A stretch of 16,838 nt of DNA from an uncultured Nitrososphaera sp. (GTDB lineage: Archaea > Thermoproteota > Nitrososphaeria > Nitrososphaerales > Nitrososphaeraceae). The notes below the pieces were generated by a model that ran no database searches, was not told where the DNA came from, and worked only from the letters and a program-made list of their open reading frames with translations. Position numbers and translations under genes: made by a program. Location of the stretch: NCBI RefSeq assembly GCF_946478925.1, contig NZ_CAMLDP010000037.1:1-16838 (forward strand). The letters run 5' to 3'. The first letter of the stretch is position 1, and the number at the start of each line of letters is the position of its first letter. Positions 13,276-16,838 of the stretch are shown here, piece after piece.

Positions 13276-13845
13276 ATGAAGATATACACCAAGACGGGCG
13301 ACAAGGGCGAGACCGGCCTTATTGGTGGCAGGCGCGTCAGCAAGGCAGACCTGCGCATAGTGGCCTACGGCGCAGTCGACGAATTAAACTCGAACATCGG
13401 CCTTGCAGTCTCGTCGCTGCGCGGAAAAAAAGCGTTTTCCGACATGGTCGACATCTTGACGCAGGTGCAGAACGACCTTTTCATAGTCGGCTCGGACCTT
13501 GCCGATCCCGACTACCCAGAGAGCCAGTACGGCACGCCGCGCACCGACGAAAAGATGGCGTCAGCGCTCGAACCGGTAATCGACGGGTTCGAGTCGGAAC
13601 TGGAGCCGATAACGTTTTTCATCCTGCCGGGCGGAAGCTCCGAGGCATCGGTGCTGCACGTGTGCAGGGGAATCGCAAGGCGCGCGGAAACGGCTGCAGT
13701 CGCGCTTTCAAGAGCAGAGGGCATAAACCCGGCAGTCGTCATGTACCTGAACAGGCTTGCCGACCTGTTGTTCGTGGCGGCAAGGCTTGCAAACAAGAGG
13801 CAGGGCGTGCAGGACGTGGCGTGGAAGAAAAAACCGCCTCAATAA
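13276..13845 (+). CDS. PduO-type cob(I)alamin adenosyltransferase
   Basis: 189 residues from ATG. It transfers the adenosyl group of ATP to reduced cobalamin, giving adenosylcobalamin. The N-terminal ATP-binding motif TKTGDKGETGL is at 5-15. VDELNS follows at 34-39, and the ATP/corrin-site region FILPGGS is at 115-121. The helical motifs CRGIARRAETAAVAL (130-144) and YLNRLADLLFVAAR (157-170) complete the five-helix-bundle signature. Length is normal. Ammonia-oxidising archaea make cobalamin and use B12-dependent enzymes such as methylmalonyl-CoA mutase in carbon fixation, which gives an obvious consumer. The ycaO-tfuA pair directly upstream has no known link to B12. Confidence 0.93.
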   Translation: MKIYTKTGDKGETGLIGGRRVSKADLRIVAYGAVDELNSNIGLAVSSLRGKKAFSDMVDILTQVQNDLFIVGSDLADPDYPESQYGTPRTDEKMASALEPVIDGFESELEPITFFILPGGSSEASVLHVCRGIARRAETAAVALSRAEGINPAVVMYLNRLADLLFVAARLANKRQGVQDVAWKKKPPQ

Positions 13846-13846
13846 C

Positions 13847-13853
13847 CTTAAAT
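13847..13853 (+). promoter_or_regulatory. TATA box of the 58-residue peptide gene
   Basis: CTTAAAT is centred 27 nt before the TTG at 13877, immediately after the stop of the PduO gene. The position matches the other leaderless genes and is the main argument that the small frame is expressed. Confidence 0.45.
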
Positions 13854-13876
13854 GCTGCATCGTGCCACCATAGTCG

Positions 13877-14053
13877 TTGGGACAGGTCAGAAACGTCACC
13901 CTCGTCATCGTCATAACGGCGCTCATGGCGTTTGGCCTGATAGGAGCGACTTTGCTTGTCGACCTACTCCCGATACCGGCAATGCACGCTGCCACTACTA
14001 CCACTGCTGCCCACTTTGTCGATCAAACTTTAAAATCTGGTTTAGCCAACTGA
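13877..14053 (+). CDS. 58-residue single-span or secreted peptide, unknown
   Basis: The frame starts at TTG and ends at TGA. It begins MGQVRNVTLVIVITALMAFG, continues with hydrophobic LIGATLLVDLLPIPAMHA (about 7-38 in all), then a short polar tail with four consecutive Thr and HFVDQTLKSGLAN. It could be a one-pass membrane peptide, or a signal peptide with cleavage after MHA releasing a 20-residue Thr-rich peptide. The basic N-terminus is weak (one Arg). A TATA element sits at the leaderless distance. The adjacent zinc-finger gene has its own promoter. The homology of this peptide is unknown; the frame is short enough that conservation is needed for proof. Confidence 0.45.
   Translation: MGQVRNVTLVIVITALMAFGLIGATLLVDLLPIPAMHAATTTTAAHFVDQTLKSGLAN
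14027..14037 (+). promoter_or_regulatory. TATA box of the C2H2/HD-domain genes
   Basis: ACTTTAAAATC is centred 26 nt before the ATG at 14058. It lies inside the 3' end of the preceding 58-codon frame. Confidence 0.5.
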
Positions 14054-14057
14054 CAGC

Positions 14058-14180
14058 ATGGAAGAAGTCAGCTGCCCCTACTGCGGCTCCACCTTCAAGG
14101 ACAAGGAACAACTCTCAAAGCACATCGACAGGATACACCAAGGTTCTGGCCTGCTTGAAGGCGACACCACGAAATGGTGA
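14058..14180 (+). CDS. 40-residue single C2H2 zinc-finger protein
   Basis: The frame is short but unmistakable: a single classical finger CPYCGSTFKDKEQLSKHIDR followed by IH, with the pattern C6-x2-C9-x12-H22-x4-H27 and the hydrophobic F14 and L20 in place. A short tail (QGSGLLEGDTTKW) follows. It probably binds one Zn and contacts DNA, RNA or protein. The ATG is preceded by a TATA element at the leaderless distance. The stop overlaps the first codons of the HD-domain gene (ATGGTGA, 7 bases), implying coupled translation and perhaps a functional link. Small archaeal C2H2 proteins are known, but this one is not named. Confidence 0.75.
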   Translation: MEEVSCPYCGSTFKDKEQLSKHIDRIHQGSGLLEGDTTKW

Positions 14181-14737
14181 AAAAGGGCCTCTCTCCATTT
14201 TTTGACGCGGTCATCGGGTTAAAGTACGTCAGGCGCGCGGGCTGGGCGGCAAAGGTAGGCGTCAAGGACCCAGAGTCGGTGGCGGACCATTCGTTTGCCA
14301 TGTGCGCTATAGGCATGGCGCTTTCCGACATTTTGGGTCTTGATACTCGCAAGGTGCTAAAGATGATAGTGCTTCATGATCTGGCTGAATCCGCGGTGGG
14401 CGATTACATGCCCGGCGAGGTCAGTACAAGGCAAAAGCAGCAGGAAGAGGACGGCGCAATGAAAAAGATACTCGCGTGCCTGCCGGCAAAGGTACGGGCG
14501 GATTACTCGAAAATCTGGCGCGAGTATTTGCAGGGCAAGACAGAGGAGGCAAGGTTCGTGCACAGGATTGACAAGCTGGAAATGGCCATCCAGGCAGATA
14601 GGTACGCAAGGGACGGGCACGCCAAGGAACTTTTGGCGCAGTTTTTCGAGACGGCGCACAAGGCAGTTGACATTGACGACGACATGCTGACAGAGACCCT
14701 AAAGTCTTTAAATCCGCCTGCGGCAAAGAAAAACTAA
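14174..14737 (+). CDS. HD-domain phosphohydrolase, HDDC2/YfbR-like 5'-deoxynucleotidase
   Basis: 187 residues from ATG. Members hydrolyse dNMPs to deoxynucleosides using a divalent metal. The metal ligands are visible in order: His39 in SVADHSF, His68-Asp69 in LHDLAE with Glu72, and Asp133 in RIDKLEM. The helical pattern and length match HDDC2-type proteins. The following SLNPPAAKKN tail is short. The gene overlaps the zinc-finger gene by seven bases, and its stop codon overlaps the ATG of the 107-residue gene by one base (TAATG), so three genes appear to be translated together. Substrate specificity cannot be read from the sequence. Confidence 0.85.
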   Translation: MVKKGLSPFFDAVIGLKYVRRAGWAAKVGVKDPESVADHSFAMCAIGMALSDILGLDTRKVLKMIVLHDLAESAVGDYMPGEVSTRQKQQEEDGAMKKILACLPAKVRADYSKIWREYLQGKTEEARFVHRIDKLEMAIQADRYARDGHAKELLAQFFETAHKAVDIDDDMLTETLKSLNPPAAKKN

Positions 14738-15060
14738 TGCAGTATTTCACGGCTCTCAAGATAGGCGAAAAGAGGGTCAAAGTCGCGCAGGACCTCTTGG
14801 CAAGGTACACGGGGACTGCAATGCCGGCGCTTGCCCTCAAGGACAACAAGGATAACAAGTGGGAGCCGGTGGGCGAGGAGAACCTGTATGCGGTCGTCAA
14901 AGAGCCGGGAGGCTACATGATTGCGCTGTGCGACAGCAAAGGAATAGCAAAGACAGTCGCGCAGTGGTTTGCAGAAGACACCAAGAACCAGATAGTCGAA
15001 AAGATAAAGTCGGAACAGAACATGCAGGAATATTTCGGCAAGCTGTCGCTTCCGATATAA
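14737..15060 (+). CDS. Conserved-looking small soluble protein, unknown
   Basis: 107 residues from an ATG overlapping the HD-domain stop. It has no Cys pairs, membrane span or signal peptide. The composition is mixed alpha/beta: a helix near 10-24 (GEKRVKVAQDLLARY), a strand-rich middle with EPVGEENLYAVVKEPGGYMIALC, and a C-terminal helix (AKTVAQWFAEDTKNQIVEKI). I do not recognise the family. Coupling to the HD-domain and zinc-finger genes suggests a shared role. Confidence 0.7.
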   Translation: MQYFTALKIGEKRVKVAQDLLARYTGTAMPALALKDNKDNKWEPVGEENLYAVVKEPGGYMIALCDSKGIAKTVAQWFAEDTKNQIVEKIKSEQNMQEYFGKLSLPI

Positions 15061-15070
15061 CTTTATTATA
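15061..15070 (+). promoter_or_regulatory. TATA box of the ornithine-cyclodeaminase-type gene
   Basis: CTTTATTATA is centred about 22 nt before the GTG at 15087. The spacing is slightly short for an exactly leaderless start, so the RNA may begin just inside the start codon region or at a nearby GTG/ATG; the element itself is strong. Confidence 0.5.
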
Positions 15071-15086
15071 GCTGAAAAGGATTACC

Positions 15087-16340
15087 GTGAATACTTTGGC
15101 AGCAGGCAAGCGCGAGCAAGAGATCGAGGTAAAGGGACACCTCATCGACTCGATGATTCTAACAAGGATATTTGACCACGTCATGGACCTAAAGGGCGAC
15201 TTTCAGGTCCTAGAGTTCACGGTTGGCAAAAAGAAAAAGGACCCTAGCCACGCCCGCCTGCTTGTACGCGGCAAGGATGAGGAGCACCTTGAGCGCATAC
15301 TGGAGGCAGTGTACAGAGAGGGCGCGCAGCCAGTCTCTGTGCAGGAGGCAAGGCTTGTCCCTGCAAGCGGCGACTGCGTCATGCCCGACGACTTTTACAG
15401 CACGACCAACAACTCCACACAGGTCTTCCACGCAGGCAAGTGGATAGACGTCCAGAGCATGATGATGGACAAGTGCATAGTAGTCGACACAAGGAACATG
15501 ACCGCGGAGTGCAGGATGATCCGCGACCTGAAAAAGGGCGACATGGTAGTAGTGGGTGAGCGCGGCGTGAAAATAACTCCGCAAGAGCGCCCACGCGAAG
15601 GAGTCGACATTTTCCAGTTCATGTCCAGTTCCAGCTCCAGCGAGCGCCCCACGCAGCACATCGCAAGAAAGGTCGCAGACGACATCTATAACACCAAAAA
15701 AGAGGGAGGCAAGATAATCGTAGTATCTGGCCCCGTGCTGGTGCATTCCGGCGCGTCAGAGGCGCTTGCGCGCCTAATCAGGATGGGCTACATCGACGGC
15801 CTGCTTGCGGGAAACGCAATAGCAGTGCACGACGTTGAAAACGCGCTGCTTGGAACTTCACTGGGTATGCACGTCAGGGACGGCACGCTTGCAGTCCGGG
15901 GCCACCGCAACCACATGCAGGCGATAAACGAGGTGTTCAAGGCCGGCGGCCTGAGGGCGATGGTAGAGAAAAAGATCCTGAAAAGCGGGGTGATGTACGA
16001 GTGCATCAAGCACGATGTGCCGTTCGTACTAGCCGGCTCTATCCGCGACGACGGCCCGATACCCGACGTCGTGACCGACGTGGTGGAGGCGCAGCGCAGG
16101 TACAAAAAGGTGCTAAAGGGCGCAAGGATGGTGCTCATGTTCTCGACGATGCTCCACTCTATAGCGGTAGGCAACATGCTCCCCTCGTCTGTAAAGGTGG
16201 TGGCAGTCGACATCAGCCAGCCCGTCGTCACAAAGCTTGTCGACAGGGGCACGGCGCAGGCAGTGGGCATCGTGACTGACGTCGGAGCGTTTCTGCCCAT
16301 AGTCGCAGACCACCTTGAAAGAATTGCAAAGCGCAGGTAG
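15087..16340 (+). CDS. Archaeal ornithine cyclodeaminase-type protein (TIGR00300, LOR/SDH domain)
   Basis: 417 residues from GTG. The N-terminal half (about 10-110) resembles the LOR/SDH conserved region, with KGHLIDSMILTRIFD at 16-30, FTVGKKKKDPSHA at 44-56 and DCVMPDDFYSTTNN at 96-109. The C-terminal half is an NAD-binding domain with SGPVLVHSGA (214-223), GYIDGLLAGNAIAVHDVE (234-251), RGHRNHMQAINE (271-282), AGSIRDDGPIPDVVTD (316-331) and DISQPVVTKLVDRGT (375-389). Proteins of this family convert ornithine to proline with NAD in methanogens, and the domain forms the C-terminal part of cyanobacterial AgrE/ArgZ. A run of six Ser (180-185) lies between the two halves. Proline synthesis from ornithine is a family-based prediction. 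Confidence 0.85.
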   Translation: MNTLAAGKREQEIEVKGHLIDSMILTRIFDHVMDLKGDFQVLEFTVGKKKKDPSHARLLVRGKDEEHLERILEAVYREGAQPVSVQEARLVPASGDCVMPDDFYSTTNNSTQVFHAGKWIDVQSMMMDKCIVVDTRNMTAECRMIRDLKKGDMVVVGERGVKITPQERPREGVDIFQFMSSSSSSERPTQHIARKVADDIYNTKKEGGKIIVVSGPVLVHSGASEALARLIRMGYIDGLLAGNAIAVHDVENALLGTSLGMHVRDGTLAVRGHRNHMQAINEVFKAGGLRAMVEKKILKSGVMYECIKHDVPFVLAGSIRDDGPIPDVVTDVVEAQRRYKKVLKGARMVLMFSTMLHSIAVGNMLPSSVKVVAVDISQPVVTKLVDRGTAQAVGIVTDVGAFLPIVADHLERIAKRR

Positions 16341-16370
16341 CAGTCGACTATATTAACTATAGATAGAATC

Positions 16371-16380
16371 CCTAAATCTT
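16371..16380 (+). promoter_or_regulatory. TATA-like box of the SPFH gene
   Basis: CCTAAATCTT is centred 27 nt before the ATG at 16403. Other AT-rich stretches in the 62-base gap (for example CTATATTAACTATAG at 16348-16362) make the exact promoter uncertain. Confidence 0.4.
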
Positions 16381-16402
16381 TGTTTAACTATATTGTACTT
16401 GC

Positions 16403-16838
16403 ATGTCTACCAGAACATTCTTCAGTTTCGACAGGTTGGTCAGCCAGAAAGGCTCGGGGTCGCACGTCATAGCAGGAGTGGTCGTCCTCATAGTGGGGCT
16501 GGCAGTCGCCAGCGCCGTCGGGAGCGTGGCTCTTGGGTACGTGGTCGTGGCCATCGGCGTCGCCATCATAATTTCGGCGTTCCTCATGATAATCAAGCAG
16601 TACGAAAGGGCGGTGGTATTGAGGCTAGGCAGGTTTCAAAAGCAGGTCGGGCCCGGCGTGCAGACAAGGATACCGTTTGCTGACAATATCCTGGTTATCG
16701 ACGTGCGCGAAAAGGTGCGCGAGTTCACGGCAGAGCGGATGCTGACAAAGGACAACGTGCCAGTAACAATAGACGCCATCCTACGGTACAGGATCATAGA
16801 GGACAAGGCACGCGACGCGATACTGAACGTCGAGAACT
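16403..16838 (+). CDS. Stomatin/prohibitin (SPFH) family membrane protein, N-terminal part
   Basis: The first 145 residues are visible; the gene continues past the window. Two adjacent hydrophobic spans (about 22-41 and 44-63) form a membrane hairpin. The SPFH domain then begins with YERAVVLRLGRF (67-78), GPGVQTRIPFAD (83-94), VIDVREKVREF and MLTKDNVPVTIDAILRYRI (113-131), closely matching stomatin-like proteins. These scaffold membrane microdomains and often act with NfeD-type proteases, which would be expected downstream. The ATG is preceded by a TATA element at the leaderless distance; the ornithine-cyclodeaminase-type gene ends 62 bases upstream. Confidence 0.88.
   Translation, partial: MSTRTFFSFDRLVSQKGSGSHVIAGVVVLIVGLAVASAVGSVALGYVVVAIGVAIIISAFLMIIKQYERAVVLRLGRFQKQVGPGVQTRIPFADNILVIDVREKVREFTAERMLTKDNVPVTIDAILRYRIIEDKARDAILNVEN

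Noticed and set aside
13852..14205. 117-codon frame across the two small genes after the PduO gene
   Set aside because: Its translation is Arg/His/Cys-rich without domain, whereas the other two frames give a clean hydrophobic peptide and a perfect C2H2 finger.
16348..16362. CTATATTAACTATAG near-palindrome before the SPFH gene
   Set aside because: An AT-rich gap easily yields such symmetry; no second copy or associated site was seen.
1..16838. CRISPR arrays, insertion sequences, integrases, toxin-antitoxin or restriction genes
   Set aside because: I looked for repeated spacers, transposase motifs and defence-type domains on both strands and saw none; the window looks like stable chromosomal backbone.

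Overview
The window reads as chromosomal DNA of an ammonia-oxidising archaeon (Thaumarchaeota/Nitrososphaeria). The moderately high GC content suggests a Nitrososphaera-type (group I.1b) genome rather than the AT-rich Nitrosopumilus type. The main evidence is an archaeal spc-type ribosomal protein/secY operon carrying archaeal AdkA, Cmk, an EMC3-like protein and Cbf5. An intron-containing archaeal tRNA-Ser, AT-rich TATA elements about 26 nt upstream of many start codons, and several small proteins of thaumarchaeal type agree with this. There is no sign of phage, IS elements, CRISPR or rRNA. Genes are packed tightly and no gene-free stretch exceeds about 90 bases.

Layout. At 1-28 the first codons of a divergent gene run off the left edge. 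Positions 102-1822 (+) hold a zinc-ribbon protein, then a translationally coupled trio: a DUF6659-like protein, an 83-residue charged helical protein and a CbtA-like membrane protein. A tRNA-Ser(GGA) with a 23-nt intron lies at 1804-1912 (-), and its 3' end overlaps the cbtA-like gene. A Cys-rich 61-residue protein (1974-2159, +) diverges from the tRNA across what may be a shared TATA element. Positions 2156-8709 (-) are the distal spc operon, transcribed in the order uL18, uS5, uL30, uL15, SecY, AdkA, EMC3/Oxa1-like, Cmk, Cbf5, with short gaps or overlapping stop/start codons. Upstream on the same strand are larB (nickel-pincer cofactor pathway) and malate dehydrogenase.

The right-hand part (10605-16838, +) starts with a membrane-anchored His-rich protein. 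It continues with a YcaO-TfuA pair (peptide-backbone thioamidation machinery), a PduO-type cobalamin adenosyltransferase, a 58-residue single-span or secreted peptide, and a 40-residue C2H2 zinc finger overlapping an HD-domain deoxynucleotidase. After these come an unknown 107-residue protein, an archaeal ornithine-cyclodeaminase-type (TIGR00300) enzyme and the beginning of a stomatin/SPFH protein.

How it fits together. The minus-strand block makes ribosomal proteins and the Sec translocon, plus a likely YidC/EMC3-type insertase, two nucleotide kinases and the rRNA pseudouridylase. The flanking genes have a metal and cofactor flavour: a CbtA-like cobalt transporter, LarB, cobalamin adenosyltransferase, and His- and Cys-rich small proteins. 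The most unusual element is the YcaO-TfuA pair. Its characterised archaeal role is thioamidation of methyl-coenzyme M reductase, which ammonia oxidisers do not have, so its substrate here is unknown.
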